Assembly (NCBI RefSeq): GCF_000252955.1
Contig: NC_014170.1
Location: 91,328-155,327, forward strand
DNA from: Xenorhabdus nematophila ATCC 19061
Lineage (GTDB): Bacteria > Pseudomonadota > Gammaproteobacteria > Enterobacterales > Enterobacteriaceae
Length of the DNA: 64,000 nucleotides
Direction of reading: 5' to 3'
Shown here: positions 54,187-61,822 of the stretch, one piece after another
How the letters are laid out: the number at the start of each line of letters is the position of its first letter
Position numbering within the stretch: the stretch's first letter is position 1
Notes under the pieces: model-generated
Databases searched by the model: none
Told to the model about the DNA's origin: nothing
The model's input: the letters and a program-made list of their open reading frames with translations, nothing else
Position numbers and translations under genes: made by a program

Positions 54187-55023
54187 ATGACAGAACAAAG
54201 TACCAAAACACTACGCCTCGGGGTTATTGCCGCCGTTTTTTTAGGGCTTGTAGGAACCGGCTTCGGGATTTACCAATTCGTGAAAGAGAAAGAGCTGGCG
54301 CAAGAAATCGCCAGCGTGAAATCCACTGTGAACCAGGTGAAGGATGCCGAAGGCGTCACTTTCAAGAGCAAAGCCGAGTTTGATGCGGCTGTGGCGGCAA
54401 GCATCAACAAGTTTGTCGAGCAAAAACAGCAATCGGACATCGATCAAAAGTATGCCCAGTTTGAGGGGGCTCCCGAAAAGGTTGAGGATGGCAAGCACAT
54501 CTATGGGGACCTTGGTGCCCGATTCACGCTGGTGGAGTTTTCTGATTTGGAGTGTCCGTACTGCAAGCAATTTCATGACACACCAAAACAGATTGTGGAT
54601 GCCAGTAAAGGGAATGTGAACTGGCAGTGGAAGCACATGCCCCTCGATTTCCATAACCCGGCTGCTCACAAGGAAGCTCTGGCCGCTGAATGTATTGCAG
54701 AGCAGAAAGGCAACCGAGGCTTCTGGGTCTTTATTAATGATGTATTCCAGCGTTCCCAAGGTAACGGGCGCGGCGTTGAAGACCTTGCTTCCGTTGTCAC
54801 TGGCGTAGGTGCTGATCTGGATGCTTTCCGTGAGTGTCTCAGCTCTGGCAAGTACGAAGATAAAGTTCAAGCTGACATCCAGAAAGCCAAGAGTTACGGC
54901 GTTAATGGTACTCCAGCCACCTTTGTTGTAGACAACCAGACAGGCAAGAGTCAGTTACTTGGTGGTGCTCAACCAGCACAAGCCATCATGGCGGTGATGC
55001 GAAAAATGATGATTGAGTCGTAA
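54187..55023 (+). CDS. DsbA-family thioredoxin-fold oxidoreductase
   Basis: 278 residues. A membrane anchor near the N-terminus (LGVIAAVFLGLVGTGFGIYQ, 11-30) and a short coiled coil come before the thioredoxin fold. The redox site is FSDLECPYCKQFH (CPYC at 123-126); the cis-proline motif is NGTPATFVV. It is probably a periplasmic disulfide exchanger for plasmid-encoded envelope proteins, such as those of the transfer apparatus. It is 15 bp after the peptidase gene. Confidence 0.88.
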   Translation: MTEQSTKTLRLGVIAAVFLGLVGTGFGIYQFVKEKELAQEIASVKSTVNQVKDAEGVTFKSKAEFDAAVAASINKFVEQKQQSDIDQKYAQFEGAPEKVEDGKHIYGDLGARFTLVEFSDLECPYCKQFHDTPKQIVDASKGNVNWQWKHMPLDFHNPAAHKEALAAECIAEQKGNRGFWVFINDVFQRSQGNGRGVEDLASVVTGVGADLDAFRECLSSGKYEDKVQADIQKAKSYGVNGTPATFVVDNQTGKSQLLGGAQPAQAIMAVMRKMMIES

Positions 55024-55047
55024 CAAGACGACTCAGCGAACCAATAA

Positions 55048-55067
55048 AACTTTCACATGTGAAAGTG
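55048..55067. promoter_or_regulatory. parS-like palindrome, copy 3
   Basis: AACTTTCACATGTGAAAGTG in the gap between the DsbA-like and the lipoprotein genes, 13 bp before the next start codon. Confidence 0.75.
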
Positions 55068-55079
55068 GAGTGAGAACTG

Positions 55080-55508
55080 ATGATCAAGACAACAACTAAA
55101 TTGGGATGTTTGCTTGGGGGGCTGCTTGTCCTGTCGGCTTGTTCCAGCGCCCCTCAGCCAAGCAACGAATACAAGATGGCTCTGGATGATACAAAACAGT
55201 TATGTGAGGCATGTGCTCTGGTTGGTAATGACCTGCTGGTGGCCCTTAACAAGTCATGCAATACCCCGATGACCCCTGAGAGTTTTACCGGAGTCATGAA
55301 TAGCAACCCGATGTTTGCAGCAATGATGGCAATTAACTCCATTGGTGGAACCGATCTCTATCAGGTTTATCGTGACGCGGCCATAGACACCCTGCGTTGC
55401 AATGAGATGGACACTTGGCCTGAACGGACCAAGATTCGTTTCCAGCAGCCCGATATGCAAAAGGTGCTGGCCTTGAAGGTTTCTGCCAGACAGCAGAAAG
55501 CAAATTAA
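55080..55508 (+). CDS. Lipoprotein
   Basis: 142 residues with a signal peptide ending in a lipobox (LLVLSAC, Cys 21). The mature part is helical and has several cysteines (LCEACALVGN, NKSCNTPMTP, TLRCNEMDTW), which fits its place next to a DsbA-like oxidoreductase. Function unknown; probably in the outer-membrane periplasmic leaflet. A palindrome of the parS-like set lies on each side. Confidence 0.8.
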   Translation: MIKTTTKLGCLLGGLLVLSACSSAPQPSNEYKMALDDTKQLCEACALVGNDLLVALNKSCNTPMTPESFTGVMNSNPMFAAMMAINSIGGTDLYQVYRDAAIDTLRCNEMDTWPERTKIRFQQPDMQKVLALKVSARQQKAN

Positions 55509-55526
55509 CTTTCACATGTGAAAGTC
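55507..55526. promoter_or_regulatory. parS-like palindrome, copy 4
   Basis: AACTTTCACATGTGAAAGTC, overlapping the last base pair of the lipoprotein stop codon region, in a 56-bp gap. Confidence 0.75.
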
Positions 55527-55564
55527 AGGCTCTCCGGAGCCTGATTTCACTATGAGGTGAACCA

Positions 55565-55930
55565 ATGGAGTTACAAGAAGCAAAAGAGGCTCTCGATAGC
55601 CTTCATCCTCACAAGGCCTCAGCGCCTTTGAGGTTAGTCATCCACCAGCCAGGTGGGATTGGTGGAACCCCTACTGTGGGGGTGAAAGCTATTCACGCAG
55701 GCTTTGACTGGGACAGCAACACCATCCTGATCTATCCGGAAGAGCAGCTCACCCGTTTGACGCCGGATGAGGTCGCCGCCATCACAAAGTCAGTATCAAA
55801 AGGACAGTCTTGGCATTCATATCAGCAGTTAAAAAAGTATCGTGAGCAATTGGCCGAAGCCACGGAAGAAATTAGTAGGCTCAAAGCTGAGCTTGAAAGG
55901 TATCAGAAAAATGGGGGGGTAGAATGCTAA
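55565..55930 (+). CDS. Conserved hypothetical protein with C-terminal coiled coil
   Basis: 121 residues. The first 75 hold a small domain ([40 protein letters not shown]). Residues 80-115 form a coiled coil ([20 protein letters not shown]). GAGGTGAACC lies before the ATG. It overlaps the next gene by 7 bases. Confidence 0.65.
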   Translation: MELQEAKEALDSLHPHKASAPLRLVIHQPGGIGGTPTVGVKAIHAGFDWDSNTILIYPEEQLTRLTPDEVAAITKSVSKGQSWHSYQQLKKYREQLAEATEEISRLKAELERYQKNGGVEC

Positions 55931-56370
55931 AACGCGGAATAATCAACCTCGCTGCCAGTTACATCATTGTCGATGCCCTGCTCCGGAACGCGGCAATTTG
56001 GATATTTGGCCTGTCTTTCTCCGTTGGTGGTGCTTACGTTGTTGGTGAGGCCAGTTCATGGGTCATCTACCTTGCAACCTCTGGAGCAGTGACACTCTGC
56101 TCTGTCGTAACAGCCTATCTGCTCGTTACTTATCACCGATGGGGACTGATGGCCGCTAGAGTGTGGCTGTTATTGAGTGCCTGTCTAAACGGTTACGCCG
56201 CCTACTTGAGTGGTCATAACATCCAGTTGATGGTGGCTCTATTTGCCAGCTTGTTCATTGCTCTGTGGATGCTCAAGACCCTTGAGCAACCCGCAGTAAA
56301 GGGGACATACAAGGTAATCGCTGATCTTCACTCTCAGTTATGGGGAATGTTAAAGGGGCAAGCCAGATGA
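55924..56370 (+). CDS. Integral membrane protein
   Basis: 148 residues with about four transmembrane segments ([79 protein letters not shown]). Function unknown. It overlaps both neighbours, so the cluster is translationally coupled. Confidence 0.68.
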   Translation: MLKRGIINLAASYIIVDALLRNAAIWIFGLSFSVGGAYVVGEASSWVIYLATSGAVTLCSVVTAYLLVTYHRWGLMAARVWLLLSACLNGYAAYLSGHNIQLMVALFASLFIALWMLKTLEQPAVKGTYKVIADLHSQLWGMLKGQAR

Positions 56371-56627
56371 CTACGAATACTCAAAACGCGAACACTAACC
56401 AGGTTAAGTCTTTACGCGACATGCTTGTCCCCGCCCTGTTGTTCTATGTGGTGATGACGTCCATGTTTGTGGGACTTGACGCCTTCATGGAGAAACCCAC
56501 CAGCATGAACCTGCCATTCATGCCGTTCCTTGTCTCGATGGTGAGTTTTACCAGTGACGCACGTCGAGCGTGGGACTGGCGGAACGCGATCAAGGTTGTG
56601 GCCGTATTGACTGCGAAAGTTGTTTGA
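56367..56627 (+). CDS. Small membrane protein
   Basis: 86 residues; the ATG overlaps the previous TGA (ATGA). Two hydrophobic segments ([33 protein letters not shown]). Function unknown. Confidence 0.65.
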   Translation: MTTNTQNANTNQVKSLRDMLVPALLFYVVMTSMFVGLDAFMEKPTSMNLPFMPFLVSMVSFTSDARRAWDWRNAIKVVAVLTAKVV

Positions 56628-57618
56628 CGCATTCGGTGATGCACAAGAAGTCACCCGAGAAATGCTTCTGGAGCAGGCGGAGCTCATTCATACGATTAGC
56701 GACAAGTGTCAGAGCACAGGCCTGTTTCTGGACAGTCAGGCTCGTTTCAACCAGTTTGTTCAAGAGATTGAGGCTGACGACAAGGTGGAGGATCGGTTGC
56801 TTCATGCTTGGTGTTGGGTGATAGACCGGATAGTAAAGGCACCAACATCCTTTCACATGGATGGGGCTGTGATTTTGACTATGCCTCTGGTCGCCAAATA
56901 CCTGCCACCGGTTGAACGGGAGCCGGAAACCATCGTGGTGAATCTCGATGAGGACTACAAGGCTCCTGTAGGCAACCAAACACTCTGCGAGCTCATTATG
57001 GAACGGAGGCATTGGCCGCAAGGTGCAACGTGTGCGACCCAAGAAGCGGACGGGGGAGTTCTCTACTGGGACGCCCCGGTTGATGTGGTAGAGGAAGGCA
57101 GAAAGGTCGCCGGTAAGCACGGCATGATGGCCGAGGTTGGATTAAAGCATCAGGTCGATGCCTGGTATGCTGACATGGACGATATACGTCTAGCAACCGA
57201 TTGGAATTCCTCTGTCATCACGCCTCACTGCTTGCTGCTTGCCTATCTTGATGTGCTCCAAAAGAACAAAGTGCCGTTTGATGAGGGGGTGCGGCTCGCT
57301 GCCGAATGGGTAACGCAACTTGGTGGGGAGTCTCGTGAAGATACCGAGGAAGAGCCGGAAGCTGAGGCTACGGTTCTTTCCCTGGGGAGAGCCACAGCTC
57401 ATTGCTTCAAACCCTACAGGAGAAACAACATGCGATACCAGGTATTTAAAACGAAGGAAGGTGGGCAGCCGGTGTTTACTGCACCTTGGTACTGGTTAGC
57501 CTCAACCATAGCAAACTGGTCATCTCTTAAATGGGATGTTTGTCGAATTGTAGATAGCAAGGTGAATGAGACAAGGTTCTGCTGGGCCAAGGCATTGCCT
57601 GCTGAAAAAAACAATTAA
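56620..57618 (+). CDS. Conserved hypothetical protein
   Basis: 332 residues from a TTG that overlaps the preceding gene; an ATG at 56662 is an alternative start. The middle is acidic (EDTEEEPEAEATVLSLGRAT), and the last 60 residues (MRYQVFKTKEGGQPVFTAPW ...) look like a separate small domain with its own upstream AGGAG, so they could also be made alone from the ATG at 57430. I do not recognise the family. Confidence 0.6.
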   Translation: MFDAFGDAQEVTREMLLEQAELIHTISDKCQSTGLFLDSQARFNQFVQEIEADDKVEDRLLHAWCWVIDRIVKAPTSFHMDGAVILTMPLVAKYLPPVEREPETIVVNLDEDYKAPVGNQTLCELIMERRHWPQGATCATQEADGGVLYWDAPVDVVEEGRKVAGKHGMMAEVGLKHQVDAWYADMDDIRLATDWNSSVITPHCLLLAYLDVLQKNKVPFDEGVRLAAEWVTQLGGESREDTEEEPEAEATVLSLGRATAHCFKPYRRNNMRYQVFKTKEGGQPVFTAPWYWLASTIANWSSLKWDVCRIVDSKVNETRFCWAKALPAEKNN

Positions 57619-57633
57619 TTTGGTGGAGTGACT

Positions 57634-58161
57634 ATGACTATGGGTTTTGTGAAAAAGACGGGGATTTCAGCGTTCCTATCAGCAATGCTGGTGCTGGCTC
57701 CTCATGTGTGGGCAGAGACCTTCACAGCAAAGGTTGTGGGGGTGTCTGATGGTGATACGGTCAAAGTTCTAACGGAACAAAGCTGCGATACCGGGAAAGA
57801 CTGCCGGAGTGGCAAGGTCCAGTACCGAGTAAGGCTCGCGGAGATCGATACCCCAGAGAAAAAGCAGCCATACGGTTCAAAGGCGAAGCAGGCCTTATCA
57901 GATCTGGTGTTTGGTCGAATGATCAAAGTGGAGCAAATCGACAAAGACCGTTATGGCCGCCTGGTTGCCAATCTCTATGTCGATGGCAAGTGGGTCAATG
58001 CGGAAATGGTCCGCTCTGGTAGTGCGTGGGTATACCGGCAGTACGCCAAAACACCGGAGCTGTTCAAGCTGGAGGCCGAGGCTAAAGCAGATAAGCTAGG
58101 CCTTTGGGCATTACCAGAATCAGAGAGAACCCCCCCTTGGGAGTGGCGAAGAAAGCACTAA
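57634..58161 (+). CDS. Secreted SNase-type (thermonuclease) nuclease
   Basis: About 175 residues. A signal peptide (ISAFLSAMLVLAPHVWA) is followed by the staphylococcal-nuclease fold: KVVGVSDGDTVKVL, YRVRLAEIDTPEKKQPYGSK (catalytic Arg and Asp), DKDRYGRLVANLYVDGKWVN (second Arg) and SGSAWVYRQYAKTPEL. All catalytic residues are present. It cuts nucleic acid with calcium in the periplasm; on plasmids such enzymes are linked to entry or clearance of DNA. GGTGGAG precedes the ATG at 57634. Confidence 0.9.
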   Translation: MTMGFVKKTGISAFLSAMLVLAPHVWAETFTAKVVGVSDGDTVKVLTEQSCDTGKDCRSGKVQYRVRLAEIDTPEKKQPYGSKAKQALSDLVFGRMIKVEQIDKDRYGRLVANLYVDGKWVNAEMVRSGSAWVYRQYAKTPELFKLEAEAKADKLGLWALPESERTPPWEWRRKH

Positions 58162-58218
58162 CCACACACCAGAGTATGCAGGTGTAAACAGTAACCAAGA
58201 AACCAAACAGGAATAACG

Positions 58219-58491
58219 ATGAACAAAAGCGAACTGATTATGAAAGTGGCCGAAGACGCTGACATTAGCAAAGCAAAGGCCGAAGCTGCGGTGAATGCGC
58301 TGATCAACTCAGTGACAGAGGAGCTTAAAGCGGGTGGGACTGTGGCGCTCACTGGGTTTGGTACTTTCCAAGTCAAGGAACGCGCTGCGCGAACCGGGCG
58401 AAATCCCCAGACTGGTGAGAACATCCAGATCGCTGCGGCCAAGATACCTGGGTTTAAAGCTGGTAAGGGGCTGAAAGACTCCGTGAACTAG
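58219..58491 (+). CDS. HU-type histone-like protein
   Basis: 90 residues, the family length. [60 protein letters not shown] and the C-terminal [16 protein letters not shown] match HU-beta closely. It bends DNA and may aid replication or transfer of the plasmid. It has its own RBS (AGGAATAACG) and a hairpin after its stop. Confidence 0.93.
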   Translation: MNKSELIMKVAEDADISKAKAEAAVNALINSVTEELKAGGTVALTGFGTFQVKERAARTGRNPQTGENIQIAAAKIPGFKAGKGLKDSVN

Positions 58492-58527
58492 CTCTTAATC
58501 ATGTGACACATGAATAAGGTTTACATG

Positions 58528-58548
58528 AGGCTCCTTTTGTGGGAGCCT
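58528..58548 (+). terminator. Hairpin after the HU gene
   Basis: AGGCTCC-loop-GGAGCCT with a TATT tail, 37 bp past the HU stop. The flanks carry two copies of ACATGAATAAGG (58509, 58561). Confidence 0.6.
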
Positions 58549-58576
58549 TATTCATATCAGACATGAATAAGGGGGC

Positions 58577-58873
58577 ATGGTGAGACTCTCGTCAACGCAG
58601 AATGATGTTCTGTTCATTCTATACGCAATTGAGGCTGGTGGAAAAGCCCAGCCTGTTCCTGGCGTGAAAATACTGGAGATGATCAACTCATCGCGTCATA
58701 GCGGTATTCATGGAACGAATTTCCGAACATCATGCCACACGCTGGTGGAGAATGGTTTATTGAGTAAGTACAGGAACCCTTCTCTAAAGCTGGCTTTTAA
58801 GCTAACCGAAGATGGTAGGGAACGTGCAGGAGAGATATACCGCAAGCGGCTAGAAGAAGATCAGGAGAAGTAA
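58577..58873 (+). CDS. Winged-helix-like small protein
   Basis: 98 residues: LSSTQNDVLFILYAIEAGGK, GTNFRTSCHTLVENGLLSKY, LAFKLTEDGRERAGEIYRKR. The order helix-helix-helix-wing fits a PadR/MarR-like winged helix; it would be a DNA-binding regulator. No effector domain. It is followed by the convergent HigA-like antitoxin gene. Confidence 0.62.
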   Translation: MVRLSSTQNDVLFILYAIEAGGKAQPVPGVKILEMINSSRHSGIHGTNFRTSCHTLVENGLLSKYRNPSLKLAFKLTEDGRERAGEIYRKRLEEDQEK

Positions 58874-58901
58874 TACGCCCCGCTCCGGGGCGTAGTGCAT
58901 G

Positions 58902-59204
58902 TTAAACAGAAAAACCGTAGTGGGTGCCGTCCGGCAGTTCCACATCGAGTCGCAGCTTACCGCCGGATGCCTCAACGTAGCGCTTAATGGACGAAAGTTT
59001 TAGATCTCGTCCAGGTTTCTCCATATCAGAGACTGTCGGTTGTTTCACCCCCAGAGAAGCAGCAATTTCACCTTGGGTGATTTTCATGCGAGAACGAAGC
59101 TCTGCTAGGTGGATGTTCAGCAACATTTCAGTCGCCGCTTTCTGTGCTTTGGCAACAACATCAGGCTTTTCTGTTGCCAGCATTTGGTCAAGAGTTCTTG
59201 CCAT
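58902..59204 (-). CDS. HigA-like XRE antitoxin
   Basis: 100 residues from the ATG at 59204, which has AAGGAG 8 bases upstream (the frame is open from a GTG at 59213). It contains one helix-turn-helix (LRSRMKITQGEIAASLGVKQ, PTVSDMEKPGRDLKLSSIKR) and a C-terminal strand. It binds and silences the toxin encoded just upstream, and represses the operon. The toxin-before-antitoxin order is the HigBA pattern. Confidence 0.82.
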   Translation of the reverse strand: MARTLDQMLATEKPDVVAKAQKAATEMLLNIHLAELRSRMKITQGEIAASLGVKQPTVSDMEKPGRDLKLSSIKRYVEASGGKLRLDVELPDGTHYGFSV

Positions 59205-59209
59205 AACGT

Positions 59210-59560
59210 TCACTCCTTCTTTAATTTATCCAAGTGCGCCGCAAATTCACGGTCTGCAATTGGGATCATTACTTCATAAAATCGTTTCTCATCCCCAGTC
59301 TTATTACCGGCACAGAGAAGAATCCCCTTACGCTTTGGATCGAATGCAAAGAACGCTCTGAGAGGATCTCCTTTGCTTTGAACCCGTAGCTCTTTCATGT
59401 TGCTGTAGGATGAACCGTTCACAGTGTCAGCGTATGGCCTCGAAAGCATAGGACCTCTGTCACGAAGTACCATCATCGAAGCAAGGACGTTGGCTCTGTC
59501 AGTATCATCCAGAGCATCGAACCACTCATCAAAGGTGTCGGTTGTCTCGATGGCCCACAT
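59210..59560 (-). CDS. HigB/RelE-fold toxin
   Basis: 116 residues: WAIETTDTFDEWFDALDDTD, MVLRDRGPMLSRPYADTVNG, MKELRVQSKGDPLRAFFAFD, ILLCAGNKTGDEKRFYEVMI. It matches the phage-derived Gp49-like HigB family of ribosome-dependent mRNA interferases. Paired with the XRE antitoxin downstream it forms a type II toxin-antitoxin module that stabilises the plasmid. GGAGGAATC lies before the ATG. Confidence 0.85.
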   Translation of the reverse strand: MWAIETTDTFDEWFDALDDTDRANVLASMMVLRDRGPMLSRPYADTVNGSSYSNMKELRVQSKGDPLRAFFAFDPKRKGILLCAGNKTGDEKRFYEVMIPIADREFAAHLDKLKKE

Positions 59561-59666
59561 GATTCCTCCTTACTTAATATAGGCGCAATCCTATATAGAT
59601 TCAAACCTATAATCAAGAAAAATCGACGACTGGGGTTTGATCCAAGCGAGCAGGTGTAAACAAGAA

Positions 59667-59686
59667 AACTTTCACATGTGAAAGTC
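59667..59686. promoter_or_regulatory. parS-like palindrome, copy 5
   Basis: AACTTTCACATGTGAAAGTC, between the divergent toxin and the next rightward gene. Confidence 0.75.
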
Positions 59687-59707
59687 TTGCAAGGCGTCTT
59701 TTTATTG

Positions 59708-59737
59708 TTTACAGTATCATAAAATGAATCTGTAAAG
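59708..59737. promoter_or_regulatory. Operator-like 30-bp element, second copy
   Basis: TTTACAGTATCATAAAATGA then ATCTGTAAAG: 24 of 30 positions match 49593-49622, and the outer TTTACAG/CTGTAAA form an inverted repeat. Both copies lie in divergent intergenic regions, so a shared regulator is likely. Confidence 0.5.
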
Positions 59738-59748
59738 GTGCGCGATGA

Positions 59749-60000
59749 ATGTGCTTCCAACGAAAAGCTGGCCTTGGGCGTTATAACTCAACCAGACCTG
59801 AATGGCTGGCGGCGTACCGAAACGCAAGATGTATGAGAAACTCAGGTAAAGAGCCTGATGCTTCTCTTTCCGGGATAGCTTGGAAGGCGCAACTCATTGT
59901 TGCCCACGAAAGAGACAGAATTGACAACCTGGCAGTCCCTTTGGAAGCCAGATTGATAGCAAAGAACCTCATCAACGAGATTCTTGCTGAGGAGAACTGA
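59749..60000 (+). CDS. Small conserved hypothetical protein
   Basis: 83 residues, basic at the N-terminus (GRYNSTRPEWLAAYRNARCM) and helical at the end (EARLIAKNLINEILAEEN). The ATG follows GGTGCGCG. The stop overlaps the next start by one base (TGATGG). Function unknown. Confidence 0.6.
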   Translation: MCFQRKAGLGRYNSTRPEWLAAYRNARCMRNSGKEPDASLSGIAWKAQLIVAHERDRIDNLAVPLEARLIAKNLINEILAEEN

Positions 60001-60194
60001 TGGACGAAAAAATCACCTACGAAGAAATGATTGAACAACTCGATCAGAAAGGCATCCGCGTTACCAATGGTGCGCGACGGCTTTATGTCGCGTTGAACAA
60101 TGGAGTAAAAGCTGAGGTGCTGGGTAACTGCGGTCCCGCGACAATCAGCTTGGTTGACGGAATAATTGTTGTGGAAGAGCAAACTCTCCACTAA
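60000..60194 (+). CDS. Small hypothetical protein
   Basis: 64 residues (MDEKITYEEMIEQLDQKGIR ...), a helix followed by beta strands (RRLYVALNNGVKAEVLGNCG). Coupled to the preceding gene by overlap. Function unknown. Confidence 0.6.
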   Translation: MDEKITYEEMIEQLDQKGIRVTNGARRLYVALNNGVKAEVLGNCGPATISLVDGIIVVEEQTLH

Positions 60195-60204
60195 GGGCAG
60201 CAGT

Positions 60205-60576
60205 ATGGGCAAAAAAGTACATATCATTTGCGGAAAGTGTGGCAGTGACGAGATGAACTTTGTCATCAATGAACACTGTCCAGACGATCCACAGAATGTT
60301 GCCAGTATGTCCTGCTCAAACTGTTGCGAACTGACAGGCATAGCCGAGTGGTCGGAATTTAATGGCCGGGAGTTGAAAGGTGAAGCAGTCGCCCTATCAG
60401 CATCGGCAAGCGTGAATGCTCTTCTGGGATTGCTTCGCCAGGCGATGGACAGCGTTGAGTATCGCCTCTATGGCGGGGACATGTCATTGAGCGGTTATGA
60501 TGCTGCCGAACTGATAGACCTCCAGGAGCGAGCAGAAAAGGCCTTATCTGCTCTTCGGAGTGATCAGCATGAGTGA
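60205..60576 (+). CDS. Zinc-ribbon-like hypothetical protein
   Basis: 123 residues from the ATG at 60205. The N-terminus holds two cysteine pairs, IICGKCGSDEM and SMSCSNCCELTG, about 28 residues apart, as in a zinc ribbon. The rest is helical. It overlaps the next gene by eight bases. Function unknown. Confidence 0.62.
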   Translation: MGKKVHIICGKCGSDEMNFVINEHCPDDPQNVASMSCSNCCELTGIAEWSEFNGRELKGEAVALSASASVNALLGLLRQAMDSVEYRLYGGDMSLSGYDAAELIDLQERAEKALSALRSDQHE

Positions 60577-61039
60577 TTTATACGAACCGCTTGAGTTTGT
60601 GTTCTGTGGATTTAGGAAAGGGGACGCTGGGCTCTTTATCTCGGTAGCCACTTTGCGCGATGGTGTTTTAGGCCGTGAGATGTATTTTTCAAAAGCCAAA
60701 AGCAAAAGGCGCTGGGTTGTCGGTGGCATTTACTCAGGGGCCTCGTTTTCAGACAGCGGAGCAAAGGGTCTGGATGATGCTCGTTACGTTAAAGCATGGG
60801 AAGTGCAGGGCGACAAGATAGAGTGGCAAGCAAAAAGCGAGCAAGCCGAAGCCTTGGCGCGGAGCGAGAAACTTGAAGCCGACGATAGGAAGCGCAATGA
60901 ACTCGAAGAGGTGATGTTACCCATCAGGAAGCAATATGGGGCATTAACAAAACGTCGTGATAGAGCAGGGGCCGCAGCTCTTGAAGAAGCTGTCCTGAGA
61001 GCGCTGAGAGCGCCCATCAGGAAGGCTGAGGAGAAATAA
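60569..61039 (+). CDS. Conserved hypothetical protein
   Basis: 156 residues from the ATG at 60569. The first 80 form a mixed alpha/beta part (FVFCGFRKGDAGLFISVATL, RRWVVGGIYSGASFSDSG). The last 75 are a charged helix (AEALARSEKLEADDRKRNEL). Function unknown. A short membrane protein follows after 2 bp. Confidence 0.62.
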   Translation: MSDLYEPLEFVFCGFRKGDAGLFISVATLRDGVLGREMYFSKAKSKRRWVVGGIYSGASFSDSGAKGLDDARYVKAWEVQGDKIEWQAKSEQAEALARSEKLEADDRKRNELEEVMLPIRKQYGALTKRRDRAGAAALEEAVLRALRAPIRKAEEK

Positions 61040-61041
61040 CC

Positions 61042-61239
61042 GTGGAGCCAGTCTTAGCTAAAGCATTCGCCGGTTTTAAAGTCGTAGCTGTACGTGCCCA
61101 TCAGATTGGCTTTGCGGCTTTTCTTGCCATTAGTGTTTGCTGGAGCTGGTGCTTTAGGGGTAGCAAGTACGCCATAGAACAGGATGCCATCCAGTTGCTG
61201 GAAGGAGGAACTACAGTGACCAAAGATCGTCTGAATTAA
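61042..61239 (+). CDS. Small membrane protein
   Basis: 65 residues from a GTG; one transmembrane segment (IGFAAFLAISVCWSWCFRG). Function unknown. Its end overlaps the start signals of the next, frameshifted gene. Confidence 0.52.
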   Translation: MEPVLAKAFAGFKVVAVRAHQIGFAAFLAISVCWSWCFRGSKYAIEQDAIQLLEGGTTVTKDRLN

Positions 61240-61457
61240 CCAGACTAAGGCGTCAGCATAAGCTAGTTTGCTCTGTCATCGCAGCCGTACTCATCTGTGC
61301 AGGTATATATGGGATCGTTGCACGTTTGGGCTTCATCCTGATGGCACCATTTTTTGTTATCGCCTTAGGTGTGCTGGTCGATGCGTTTCTGCCAAAGGTA
61401 AGTTGGTTCTTCTGTGTGCGGGACGTGAGAGACATCTTTGGGTGGAGAAAACGATGA
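61216..61457 (+). pseudogene. Small membrane protein, probable frameshift
   Basis: AAGGAGG lies 7 bases before a GTG at 61216 that opens only VTKDRLN-stop. In the -1 frame the sequence continues TRLRRQHKLVCSVIAAVLIC, then LGFILMAPFFVIALGVLVDA, up to TGA 61455-61457, with two hydrophobic segments. Removing two bases (TA at 61237-61240 or so) would join the two parts, so an insertion is likely. A RepA-type iteron lies inside the coding part (61309-61324). Confidence 0.45.
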
Positions 61458-61822
61458 TTGTGAAAAGTGTTTTTGTATGGTTGAAGGCCGGGGCAATACT
61501 GGCTTTCTTGTTCATCGGCATTATTGGTGCTGCTAACAGGGTTTATTGGGTCAACAGCGAAGGTCTGAGCCAAGGTGCGATGTCATCCGCATTGGTTATA
61601 GAAAAGTTTGGCCTAGATCTCGGTGAAATGTGCCGTTATGACAAACCACAGCATGTCGAGTTCAAAGTCCTTTATGACCAGACAATCCAGTTTCGCTGCT
61701 CCTGGTTTGAAGGTGGTGGGTTAACCTTGTGGCCTTTTTACACCGAGCATAACGTAAATAGTGCCGAAGCAACCTCTGTGTTCAATGGTATCTTCCAGAG
61801 TATGGAGGGACATGATGAGTAA
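61454..61822 (+). CDS. Membrane-anchored hypothetical protein
   Basis: 122 residues from the ATG at 61454, which overlaps the stop of the frame before it. N-terminal membrane helix (VWLKAGAILAFLFIGIIGAA) and a polar domain with two cysteines (LGEMCRYDK, FRCSWFEG). The frame is open further upstream (from 61268), but that part reads as low-quality protein. Function unknown. Confidence 0.6.
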   Translation: MIVKSVFVWLKAGAILAFLFIGIIGAANRVYWVNSEGLSQGAMSSALVIEKFGLDLGEMCRYDKPQHVEFKVLYDQTIQFRCSWFEGGGLTLWPFYTEHNVNSAEATSVFNGIFQSMEGHDE

